Assembly (NCBI GenBank): GCA_037013495.1 | Contig: CM072811.1 | Coordinates: 23,897,659 to 23,961,658, forward strand | Reading direction: 5' to 3' | DNA from: Hippophae tibetana | Lineage: Eukaryota > Streptophyta > Magnoliopsida > Rosales > Elaeagnaceae | DNA: 64,000 nt | Shown here: in pieces, positions 9,990 through 21,800 of the stretch | How positions within the stretch are numbered: position 1 is the stretch's first letter | Layout of the letters: every line of letters begins with the position of its first letter | Position numbers and translations under genes: made by a program | Notes under the pieces: generated by a model | Database searches by the model: none | What the model was told of the DNA's origin: nothing | The model's input: only the letters and a program-made list of their open reading frames with translations

Positions 9990-11562
9990 TGATGAACGAA
10001 ATCAAGGATAGCACCGATTTCATAAATACTTATCCATTTTAAATTTTATTAATTCACGCAAGTGTACGAATCATTTATAGAAATGATAAGTATACTCTCA
10101 AGGTCGATTCAAGGAAGTAATATTGTATGGTTTTTAAATATTATTCAAATTTTAAAAACAAAATTAAACCTAAACATTCTATGACAATGATTTGGTTTTT
10201 GAAAAAACTAATCTAATTCATATGTCTAAAGATAGACATGGATTCAACAAATACTCATGTAATTTAATACATTCATAAACATTGTAGAATAATGTTATTT
10301 AGGTTATTAAAGATATAAATTGACAATTATTAATTTTCACTTTTTAGTATGAAAGAGTTCTTAGGTGGGACCCAATTTATTTTAAATATTAATTAACTAA
10401 TATCCTTAGGGAGTGTCTATTAATTAATTAAGTATTAAATTTCAGTTTTATTTCTAAGAAAATAGCAAACCATCTAATCATAGTTTTAGGCGGAGTCAGT
10501 TAATCAAACTTTATTCAAGGTTTCTAAATTAAACTATCTGAAAAATAACTTTCAAGTTTTAAAACTATTTAAGAAAATATGTTTTTAACATATTTTCAAG
10601 TAATAATTCTCTATAAAAACCTTTGAAATAGAGTTTCACTTTAAATATCTAAATAATTAAATTTAAAATAAAAGAGTATTACTCCAAATTAATTCCACAT
10701 AATTAAATCTTAATTTTAACTCTTATATTAAGTTTGTTATTAAGAGTAATGTACTCCTTCAAATAACATTCTTTATAAAAATCTTGAATAAAAATAAAAT
10801 CAATTTATTTTAGGAAAATGTTTTATCTATTCAATGTTTTGCAAACATAACAATATTATTATTACATCATATTCAATATTAATCAGGCATATTATAATTG
10901 ATCACATACAAATCAAGAATGACATAGAAGAAGCAACACATATATATGTACTAGAAAATAAATATAACTAATACCTTAATAATATCCTCATAGAACTTTG
11001 AAGAGTTGATTCTAAGACTGGAAAAACTCTGATAGTAATTGCACTCTAGAATTTGTTGAATCAAAAACTAGAAACTACTAAAATATAAACATATTCTTTC
11101 TCAAAATTGAGGGAAGAACTAAATAAATTCTAAAACCTAAAAATATAAAAATCTACCGAAAAGGGAGAAATAAAGTTACTGAAAACGCAATTTGAAAGCT
11201 TATTTTCTTAGTATATATGGGGTCATATTTATAGGAAAAAATGTGAAAAAAACTCGTATTTTTGCCGAGGAGATTTTTGACCAGTTTAAACCTCTTGTGG
11301 TGTGGCATACATTTCTTTTTTTTCTTTATTTTCTATTATCTCTTTTCTTCACTTTGGATAATATAAAATAAATGATATTTATTTAAGCTTCAAAAAGTGT
11401 GATAAACATGCTTCAAATATTTTTTATTTTAATATTTATATATTAAAATACCTATAAAACACTACCATATACCCATTAATTTGAACAAATAGATTTGTCT
11501 AAAATATAATAGAATAAAGCAAATACAAATCGATTTTGTTAATTAAATGATATTAAAACAAC
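9990..11562 (-). mobile_element. Solo Ty3-type LTR (family A), second copy
   Basis: It is homologous to 4240-5480: the same TGATGAAC edge, the same gataagtatactc block and similar AT-rich U3. It carries a minus-strand TATAAATA near 11226-11233. It lacks a primer site and internal sequence. It splits the right LTR of the surrounding element. The uninterrupted target is preserved at about 3735-3765, where atgcatatata runs on to aagtgaat. The flanking five bases aaggc (9985-9989) and ttggc on the right may be a decayed target duplication. Confidence 0.65.
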
Positions 11563-12258
11563 ACTTGGCAAGTGAATGAGGTAAACATACTAAAAAGCTA
11601 AAAGATATTTCCAGTCACTTTAAGACCTCATATATGAGAATATATTCAATAAATGATGATTGTACTCTCACAGCATGCGATTAAACAAAACACAACATTT
11701 CAAATAAAATAGTATTACACTTAGTACACAATCAGGGTAAAGAGATATTGACTCCTTATAGACTCACGTCAAACTCACATGCATGTATATTAATTTTAAT
11801 CAACAGAAATAAAAAAAAGTTATAGGTATGTTACAAGGAAAGAAAATGAAGTATGTAACAATATAAATCAAATAAGCTTTCTAATCATAGTATAAATTTA
11901 GTATGTTAATATATACACGATAGAAGCTGAGATTATACTAACACAACATCAAATCATGCATAATAACAAAATAACGAGGTAAACTCACATAAAACCTCTA
12001 CCAATATAGTAACATCTTCTAGTTACTTATGACAACCACTCAATCGATAACAAACAATCTACTAAAAATAATAAACAAATACAACTCAATAGAAATATAA
12101 ATACAAATACATATATTAGTTAAAATCTCTGTCCTAATTGCCTATTGCTCCCTTGCTTGAAGCCTTCATAACCACTTGGTTTGACACACAAACTCAACAC
12201 TACTCAATGTAGTGTGATCAATAACCGAATATCAATAAAGGGAATAGATAATAAACAA

Positions 12259-12400
12259 CCAATTTTGAAACTACACTTAATCACAAGCCATCAACAACCA
12301 ATCATAGGAAATACACGTACCATGAACCACAAACAACCAACGTGGGAAATATGCTTAACCACGTGCAATCAATAACCAGTATGGAAAATATACCCAACCA
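12259..12400. repeat. ~40-bp tandem repeats, second LTR copy
   Basis: Four units match those at 8265-8410 in order and spacing. This confirms that 12008-12983 and 8021-8943 are copies of one LTR. Confidence 0.8.
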
Positions 12401-12983
12401 TGACTATTCATTATCAAACACCTCTTTGAGTACTCACCTTAAGAGCATGATTTTGCTTACTCAGTTATGAATCACTAATATCGAATTACATTCAAGGTAA
12501 TAGTGGTTTGAAAATAGCAAATAAGATGTCAATTTGACAAAACTTATCTACAATTTTTCTAAATGAGAAGTAAGAAGATAGATGGTTATTTATAGAACTC
12601 ACCCAAGCTCAATGGCCAATCTTGTTAAGGGTCCTTATCCACCACTTCGTCGGGGGTCCCATGAAGGGTTCAATGAGGGCCTAGTCAAATGCCAAAAAAT
12701 CAAAATTTTTGATAATATTTTTGAATAATTTCTATAAACACTTGCACCAAAAACAAGCCAAAAATTGGCACTCATAACCTAGCATCCATACTAAGAAACC
12801 AACCCTATGGTATATGTGTAACATGCTTTCAATCATAGTGTATCTAATTGTGTGTATGTGTGCATTAGTAATCACCAGTAACCAACCTTACATAGAAAAA
12901 GATAGAAATACTGAGTAAAATAATTAGATTTTATGTTTTGCACACATAAAGTCAATATAGACACAAAGGACTACGAAACTTAC

Positions 12984-13409
12984 ATTCATTATCACTTGCT
13001 TGGATATTGCATATGTTGTTCATGTTGTTAGTAAATTTTTTGCTTCTTCTACTCTAATTCATTAGAGAGTCATTCTTCACATTTTGATGTATCTTTAGGG
13101 ATCTAGTTTTAGAGTCTTTTACTTTCATTTCCTTCATCCTTAGAGCTATGTGCGTACTATGTTGATTGGGGTACTAATCCTACTTATCATAGCACGTAAT
13201 GTAGTGTTTTATGAGCTAACCAAACATATTGAAATTGATTTTCATATTGTCAGACATCATCTTCAAGATGGAACTCTCATGTTGCCTTTTGTTTCTTCCT
13301 CCATTTAGATATCAGACTTCTTTACAAAGGCATACTTAAGTTTCATTTTCACTTTTCATTTAGCACATTCTCGATACTTCTTGCCATTGCATCGTGAGTT
13401 TGAAGGGGA
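12984..13409 (+). mobile_element. Ty1/copia RNase H fragment, right part of the split element
   Basis: The sequence continues the copia frame broken at 3406. Recognisable motifs are TCLDIAYVVHVVSKF and, later, IARNVVFYELTKHIEIDFHIVRHHL, the RNase H C-terminus, followed by DFFTKA. The frame is disrupted by stops. A polypurine tract GAAGGGGA at 13402-13409 directly precedes the LTR. Confidence 0.88.
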
Positions 13410-13583
13410 TGTTAGATTAGTTAGTTTCTTTTATTAGCTTTATTGATGGTATTATAGTCTTTTAGTGTTTTTTAGTTATAAGTCTATATAAATGCTTTTT
13501 TTACTTGTATTTCATTTAACTTTTAAATAATAGAAAACCTAATGTCTTTTCTTCTCTCCAAAATTATGTTATTGAATTCTACA
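13410..13583 (+). mobile_element. 3' LTR of the split Ty1/copia element
   Basis: It begins TGTTAGATTAG right after the polypurine tract and ends near ...TTCTACA. A TATA-like CTATATAAATG lies near 13481-13492 and a TTTCTTCTCTCC leader follows. The short length (about 174 bp) is normal for copia LTRs. The right end is approximate and no 5' LTR is in the window. Confidence 0.65.
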
Positions 13584-15590
13584 ATTGCATCCACATTTAT
13601 GTTTTGACATTTATTAAGTTATTTAGTAGTACTTTAAATGTGCTTATATTTTTTTTTAAAACGTATCCATTTAATTAAACATGATTTTTATGCACAAAAC
13701 AATGAAGGACAATTTAGTTATTTTATTTTTTTTATTAATTTATATCTTATTTTTCTCTCTTTTTTCACTTGTTATCTTTTTTCTATACACTATTCCTCAC
13801 ACCTCTTGCATAATATTCTCTCTCATATCTTTTTTCATATAATATTAAATCCTAAATACTAAACGCTAAATTCTAAACACTAAATCATAAATATTAAATT
13901 ATAAACACTATTTTTAAACTCTAAAACATAAACATACGAAGAGAATGAGAAATAGATGGAAAAAAGAAAGAAGAAAAAAAAGACTAAAAATAATATTAAA
14001 ATTTTTAAAAGACTAAAATATTATTCAACTTTTTGTACACATTTTTTTTTTACAAATGTGTACATTTTTGATAATTTGAGTTTTTTTTTCAAGTATCATT
14101 TAAGAACTTATATATCAATAGGTGCTAATTCTTATATGTTCTACAAAGAAAATTGTGTTAATAAAAAATAGTATCAATATCAACTTATAAAACCAATTTA
14201 AGAGCTATTAGTTTGACAATTTTTGACATATAATCATAATATAATAAAAATCTCGTCTATTTAAAACATAGAATATAATCGTAATTTGTTTATAAATATT
14301 ATATAATTTAATTTAAAAATTATTATCATTTTATAAATATAAAATAGTAGTTATTTTTAATATTAATAATTAATATATTAATCATTTGAAGTATGACACA
14401 TCAAAGTAAAAAGCGCATGTAATGATAGAGAGTTAATATACGATAATTTCTTGTTATTTTCCATATATTTATCTTCAAAATCAACAGAGGAGTAAGAACT
14501 ATTCAACAATTATTTTTATATATTATATAAAAGGGGAGCGTGAAATTGATAGTGGATTGGGCAGAGAAGAATAATATTTTATATTTTTACTTTTACAACG
14601 TACAATATACAATATAAGTATGATTATAATTTGGGAGAAATGATGGTCGAGTTCCCTTTATTTAAACTTCATTGGTTGTTTAATTCATTTGTTAAAAAAA
14701 AATGATTTTAAGTCATTTTCTTTGTGAAAAAAATATAAGAAAAAAATAAAATTAATTTTTATCAATTTTTTTTGTTAAATATAATAGAATAATATATATA
14801 ACACATACATATTTATATTTTTCGATAAATATATATCCAACGAAATAATTTTTAATTAAAAATTACTCAAATTTTTAATGAATTTTTCGGTTAAAGTTAA
14901 AATAAATTTGTATTATCTAATATGTGATTTTAGATATTAAACAATATAAATTTTATTTAATTTTAAAAGAATATTTTTTATTATAAATTTGAATAATATT
15001 TTTAATTAAATATTAATTTTTTAAATATATATCTATCTAAAAACATAAACATACATATCATATATAATATTCTATTATATTTAATAAAATATATGATAAA
15101 AATTTAACTTTATTCTTGTATAACTAATTTTTCATAGACAAATATATTAAAGATAGTTTTTTTTTTAGTTTTTTTTTAAACAAGTAAACTTAATGTTAAG
15201 TATAACCTAAACAAAGCAATAGTATGTATACAACTATACATTACCTTAGTAATTTAATAATAATAAAAATTATAATATATAAATATATGAATGAATAAAT
15301 AATTAAAAATATTTAAAAAATTAATGTTTTAAAAATATAGATTTCATTCGATTATACCGTATTTCATTTTTTAAGATATATAATTGCATTTATCCCGTCA
15401 GTCAACATAATTTTACATATTTGGACCAAGAACCATAATGAAAAAAACATAGTCTCGGTTTATTATTGATCTTGGTTAACAACGTTAAATATTTGCTGAC
15501 AAGTTTGTATTTCAATCATATATAATTTATTTAAAGTATTTGTTAAGATTTTTTTATTAACGTAATTATTTTAAAAAAAATAGCGTTAAA
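13584..15590. other. AT-rich intergenic DNA upstream of the PP2C gene
   Basis: I see no gene. 13845-13930 has a run of CTAAATACTAAACGCTAAA-like degenerate heptamer repeats resembling the plant telomere motif. The remainder is homopolymer-rich low-complexity sequence with short meaningless open frames. Confidence 0.6.
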
Positions 15591-15599
15591 TATCTTTCT

Positions 15600-15896
15600 C
15601 CATATAGAGTCAACCGTCAAAGCAGAGAGAGGGAAGAAAACAGAGAATTTTTTTTCTCAAAACCCTCCATAGCCGCACTCTTAATACGCGGCTTTCCCTT
15701 TTCCTACGTCAATCTCTCTCTCTTCCATTTGTTTGGCTTCCTTTTCCTTTATTCCACAGTCGTTTGCTACCAAACTCGAAAAAGTCTTCCCAGCTAGAAA
15801 TACGAAAGCAAAATATAAATCCCAAAATTTACATATAGAACGTATTACTTAGATACAGAATTAGGAAGTCAAACATAGAAACCCACTTGGTAAAAA
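15600..15896 (+). promoter_or_regulatory. Probable core promoter and 5' leader of the PP2C gene
   Basis: A weak TATA-like CATATAGAG (about 15601-15609) is followed by GTCAACCGTCAAAG. On the minus strand this holds two WRKY-type TTGAC cores within 12 bp. A purine-rich then pyrimidine-rich (TCTCTCTCTTCC) leader follows. No upstream ATG-initiated long frame was noticed. The transcription start is not determinable from sequence. Confidence 0.35.
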
Positions 15897-18800
15897 ATGT
15901 TGGAGCTTTGTCGATGGCCATTGGAGATGTGTTTTGGAGTTGGGGGAGGAGGAGATGAGCTTTTGTGGGATATGGACCTTAAGCCTTACGCTTCAGGTGA
16001 CTATTCTATTGCTGTTGTGCAAGCCAATTCAGCTCTTGAAGATCAAGGTCAGGTCTTTACCTCCCCTTCTGCTACCTTTGTTGGGATTTACGACGGCCAT
16101 GGTGGTCCTGAAGCTTCTCGATTTATTACCCATCATCTTTTCCCCTTCCTTCAAAGTGAGTAATCCTTCACATTAGCCAATTTTGATTTTTTATTGGGTT
16201 ACATTTAGCTTTAAGTTATATTATTATGCACTTCTGTTCATGTTTGAATATCGGGTTAATTTTCGTTTTCTTTTCAAATTCAACTTAAAATTTATAAGAT
16301 ATAGGCAATTTACCGCAGCTGTTTTTGCAGATTTCGGGCAGACTTCAACACATTAAGCAATTTTTTATCCGGTTACCACACATCCACTTCAACCCCTAAT
16401 GTATCTATATATATATCTATATATATATATATATATATAGATAGATAATAATAATACCTAATAGTATTCTGGTTGAATGTATTTTGGGCTTAATTTTTCA
16501 AATTTCATTAAAAACCTTAATATTATAAAAAAATATTTTTTAAAACATATCTTAAAAATATTAATTAGTAATTTCAAAAATCGATTCAAGTTTAAATAAA
16601 TATTTTAACACAAAAAATAATTTCATATTTATGAACATGTGCTATTAAATGTATGAATGCAATTCTATGTGTCGTATTTATAAAAGATATACCTGAAATA
16701 CGACTATTTGGAACTCAATCATTTGTTCAGCCTTTCTTGATAAACTTGATAGCAAATCTAAAAACAAGTTTACAAACTCAAGTGTCAGAACTTTCTCTTC
16801 ATCTAATTCTCGAATAAAGTGATGCCTAATGTCAATGAGCTTAGTTCTAGAATGTTGAATTGGATTCTTAGAAATACATATAACACTAGAGTTATCACAA
16901 TATAAGGGCATCATACCTTGTGGTTAACTGTAGTCCTTGAGCATGTTTTTCATCCAAAGCATTTGTGTGCAAGTGCTTCCTGCAACAATGTATTCCACCT
17001 CAACTATAGAGAGTGAGATAGAGTTTTGCTTTTTACTGTTCTAGGATACTAAGTTGTTCCCAATGTAGAAGCAACCACCTGATGTGCTCTTCCTATCATC
17101 CTGGTTACCTTCCCAGTCGGCATCTGTATAACTACTTACTTCACAAGTAGTGTCAGTATTAAAATATAGACTATAATTACTTGTTTTTAAGATATACCTG
17201 ATGATTCTCTTTACATTCTCTAAGTGTAATTCCTTAGGGTTAGCTTAATAACGGGTACACACATCAACACTAAAACATATGTCAGGTCTATTTGCAGTGA
17301 GATAAAGTAAATTTCTTATCATACTCCTATAAAGGGTTTGATCAACACTTTTACCTTGAGTGTCCTTTGTAATTTTTGTGCTAGTACAATCCTTAATAGC
17401 TTGCTAGTTTCAAGACCAAACCTTTTAACAAGGTTGCAGGCGTACTTGGTTTGAAAAATAAATATATTATCATGAGATTGTTTGATTTGCAAACCAAGAA
17501 AGAAAGTTATTTCACCTACCATGGACATTTCAAATTCATTTGTCATAACATGCACAAAATCATCCACTAGTATATTAGACGTAGATCCAAAAACCATGTC
17601 ATCCACATAAATTTGAGCAATAAGGATCTCATAACTCTTTTTAATAAATAGAGTCTTATCAACTCTCCCTCGAATAAATCCCTTATTCAAGAGATAGTTA
17701 GTAAGTCTCTCATACCATGCTCGAGAAGTTTGTTTCAAACCATAAACAACTTTTTTAAGTTTGTAAACGTGATTTGAAAATTTCGGGTCAACAAATCCTT
17801 TTGGTTGTTCCATGTATACCTCTTCATTCAAAAATCCATTCAAAAAGGCAAACTTAACATCTATTTGATATAATTTGAATTTCATGTGACGAGCAATGAC
17901 AAGTAAAATCCTAATTAATTTCAGTCTAGTTACAGGTGCAAATGTTTCATCAAAGTCAATTCTTTCTACTTGTGTGTAGCCTTGAGCTACCAACCTAGCC
18001 TTATTTTTAACAACAATGTCATGCTCATCAGATTTATTTTTGAACACCTATTTCGTTCCAATGACATTTTTGTTTTTAGGCTTAGGTACTAATATTCACA
18101 CATGATTTCTTTCAAATTAAGCTAACTCATCATGCATGACATTTATCCAAAATTCATCCTTAAGGGCTTCATTCACATTTTTTGGTTCAAATGGAGAAAT
18201 ATAACATAAATGAGTTACCTCACTTATTTGTCTTCTTCTTGTAACCATGCTTGCATTAGGATCTCCAATTATATTCTTAATAGGATGATTTTTTGAAGTT
18301 CGGGTTGGATGTATCATTGATGAGGTTGATGCTTCTTCCTTCTTTTCTTCTCTTTCCTCTATCTCCTCTTCTTTTGTTCTAATCGTGTCATTTGTCATTG
18401 TTAATTAAAGTGTTGTGAGATTTACTTCATTATCAACTTCTTCACTTGTAATCTGCTTAACAATATTTATAGATTTCATAACAACATTAGTTCTATAGTT
18501 GAAGACTTTTTTGGCTCTAGTATTTAGAGAATAACCAAGAAACATACCTTCATCACTTCTTCAATCAAATTTACCCAACTGTTCTCGATCTCTAAGTAGG
18601 TAGCATTTATTTCCGAAAACATGCACTTTTGTTCATGTTTGAATATCGGGTTAATTTTCGTTTCAAATTCAACAGTCTGTAAAGGCCTCCTTGGGACCCT
18701 AATTGATAGTTTAATTGGGTTCAAGTAGCTCCACTTTGTTTTTAAGAACTTGAATGAACACAAAGAAAATTACTATGGTATTTTATTCAGCAATCAATAG

Positions 18801-21800
18801 TCTGCTTTTCAGATTGTTCTGTTTCAGAATCTAAGATTTTTTTTCTTCTTTTCTTGGGTTGCATTTTAGCTTAAATGATGTTATTTAGACTTATCTTCAA
18901 GTTTGGATATTTAGACTTATATTCAAGTTTGGTACGAGTAGTTCTACCGTGTTTCTATGAATTAGGATGAACAAAAAGAAAATAACTATTATATTTTAAT
19001 GAGCAATTAATACTCTGCCTTTCAGATTGTTCTGTTTTAGGACACGAAGAAGTTTTTCTTTTTTTTATTCCTTTTTTCCTCTTGCGTTTAAATTAGTGTC
19101 CCTTCCTCTTCAGAGTTTTCTACAGAAGAAGGAGGATTGTCTGAGGAGGTAATAAGAAAGGCATTTGGTGCAACGGAGGAGGAGTTCTTGCACGTGGTGA
19201 AACGGTCATGGCCAGCTCGCCCTCAGATGGCTTCAGTGGGTTCATGTTGCCTTGTTGGAGTAATATCAAGTGGTGTTTTATATGTGGCTAATCTTGGTGA
19301 CTCAAGGGCAGTTCTTGGGCGGAGAGGGTCTGAAGGGCAACCCAATTGTGCCATGGTTGCTGAGAGATTATCTACTGATCATAATGTCGCAGTTGAGGAA
19401 GTAAGGAAAGAAGTTAAGGAGCTTCACCCTGATGATTCACACATTGTTGTGTATACTCATGGGGTTTGGCGAATTAAGGGCATTATTCAGGTACCTTTAG
19501 CTGTTGCTTCTTTCATTTTCTTTGGTTGTTTCAATGCTGAGTATCAATAATTTTGCCAAGACTTTGTCATGGTTAAGAAGGATTTATGGTTTGTTCACTT
19601 GTGCTTCTATTAATGATTTCAGTCAAAAGTAATTTTGGGAGAAAGTGCTTTCAAGAAGAAGTATATAACTTATGCTTCTGTCAGAAGTACATTTTTTTTA
19701 GCACTTAAATAGAAAAAATTTCTCCGTTTGTTTATGAAGCACTTTTTTTTCTCCATGTAAGAAACACTTTTTTTTTCCATGTAAGCGACTCTTTTACAAG
19801 GTACAAACCCTTAGTAAATAACTCATCATTCAGCTCAAAATGATCTCTATTTGGTTGATGCCTGGTTGAGATGTATTAGAAGATTGTAGCCATAGTTGAT
19901 TAGTTTCTGTAACTTCTTTCTGAGAAGTCAATTTGTTTGCCTTTTTGTTTCAGTAAATCTTGTCAATTGGTTCTGGTGGGGGTTTAAAGGAAACAGTATT
20001 GTAAGTCACATAATAGAGTCTTTTGGGTTTTGAATGATTGGTTATCGGTGAATTTATTGCCTTACCAGAAGTTGAAAAGGGGAAAAGAAAGAAATAAAGA
20101 ATGGTGTTAAGTGAAATGATATAAACAATTAGCCAGGATAAATTATCCTTCATAAAATGGAGTGTTGGAGATTGGTGCAGGTTATCACTTTCATCATCTT
20201 TGGGGAATCATTACTTAGTACTTGTGTTTATAATATTTCTGAAGAATACTTTTATTGTAAGAATACTTTTATTGTTGTAGCCTTTTAAGGGGATGCCCAC
20301 TCCAATGAAAGTTATTGAAATCAGTTGTACCAGCCTATGCTTTGAATAAATAACTATGGTCCTCTGTTTTCCCGAAGTATGCAATAATAAGTATTGTGTA
20401 TATTAAACCGAGTTTGTGTCAATCTTTTGAGATAGGAAACTATGCAAAATATATATATACATATGTTTTCCTTCCAATTATAAGAATTTGAAAGTTACTT
20501 TGATACGAAGTACGTCTCCTGTGATGTGTTTTCCACTTTGGAACTCCATGTTCTTAGTAGCCTCATGTACCATTCCTGGAATCTAATGGAAACACTGTAC
20601 CATAACTCGAATTTCATCTTCTAAGAAATATGATTTTGCTCTAATCAGATGCCTACAACAGTTCTTTCCCTAAGGTGCATGAAAGAAACATTTAATCCTC
20701 TTAGTCATGCATTGACTTTTATGTTCACACTTTTATAATCAAGACATTGGTACCCTTCAAATTCACAGATCATGACATTTTAGCCTGCCTTTTCATCAGC
20801 TACAGTGTTAGGCATTCAAACAAAGAGTGATTGATTCATAGGCTTGGCATGAGAACTGAAAATGGTTTTACCATTGCTACCTTGGTGATAAGCAAAATAA
20901 TTTGTGATGTGTTATGAAGGGTGATTCGTTACAAAATTGGGTTGGCATGAGAACCAAAGATAAAGGTTGATTCATAGAAAAGCGTTTTCCCATTGCTACT
21001 TGCTGATAAGCAAAATAGTCTGTGATATGTGTGATATGTGTGATATGTGTGATATGTGTGATATGTGTGATATGTGTTATGAAGGGAAGCAAGTTTTACT
21101 TCACCATTTACTTGTAATTTAAGATGTGTGACTATCACTAAACTATATTCCAAGTCCACCACATTGTAAATTTGATATTTATTCTTAGGCATTTGTATGA
21201 GTTGTACTTTTAGTGAGATTTAATTGATTGTATTTTAGATTTCTAAATCATCAATATCTTTCAACTCTTTAAGTTCATGTTTGGTTGATAGTAATTGGAA
21301 TTGTAATGGAACGATTCAGGGTATTTTTATGTTTGGTTTGGCTGTTAATCTGAAATGGAATTTAAAGCATTCTAAGATGGCGTTTGGTTCATAGAATGAA
21401 ATCGGAATGAGAATGAGAATGAAAAGGAAACAATTTTATTTTATTTAACTACTGGAATCAAAGAAAGAATCAGTATTATAGTGTTTTGTTTACAACTGGA
21501 ATGGAATGAAAAACACTGTATATTACGTTAATACTTCTATATTTAATAAAGTTTAAATAATATCATTTAATTATTATTTTTCGTCAAACAAAATACATTG
21601 TTAAAATCATTATTTTTGTAAATAATTATTACTTAAAAATAAAATATATTATTAAAATTATTATTTTTTTAAATAGGGTTTAGGGTTTTGAGGTTTGAGA
21701 TTTAGGGTTTTTGGGTTTGGGATTTGGAGTTTAGGGTTATATTTATGGGTTAAGGTTTAGGATTAAAATTATTATTTTTCTAAATAAGGTATAGGGTTTC

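Larger units (their letters stand above)
3407..12983 (-). mobile_element. LTR retrotransposon without gag-pol, inserted into the copia element
   Basis: The insertion begins TG (3407) and ends CA (12983), and is flanked by 5-bp near-duplicates: ttcac at 3402-3406 and ttcat at 12984-12988. Removing it joins the copia frame cleanly (LVYF then TITCLDIAY, matching the family's LVYLTVTRPDIAY). Read on the minus strand, the 3' LTR is 3407-8943 (interrupted at 4191-8019). A polypurine tract is at 8944-8958. A short non-coding internal region lies at about 8959-9820. The 5' LTR is about 9820-12983 (interrupted at 9990-about 11562). Segments 3762-4190 plus 8021-8943 are colinear with about 11567-12983, which supports the two-LTR model. 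No gag or pol is present, so it is non-autonomous or deleted. The 5' LTR inner edge and primer site are not well defined. Confidence 0.7.

Noticed and set aside
13638..14171. Hydrophobic 71-74-codon frames
   Set aside because: AT-rich homopolymer-driven frames with Phe/Ile/Lys bias, no partner motifs and no expression signals.
20877..21192. Minus-strand frames with a His-Ile-Thr repeat peptide
   Set aside because: The peptide is a product of the 9-bp minisatellite in a PP2C intron. It is not conserved and has no start context.
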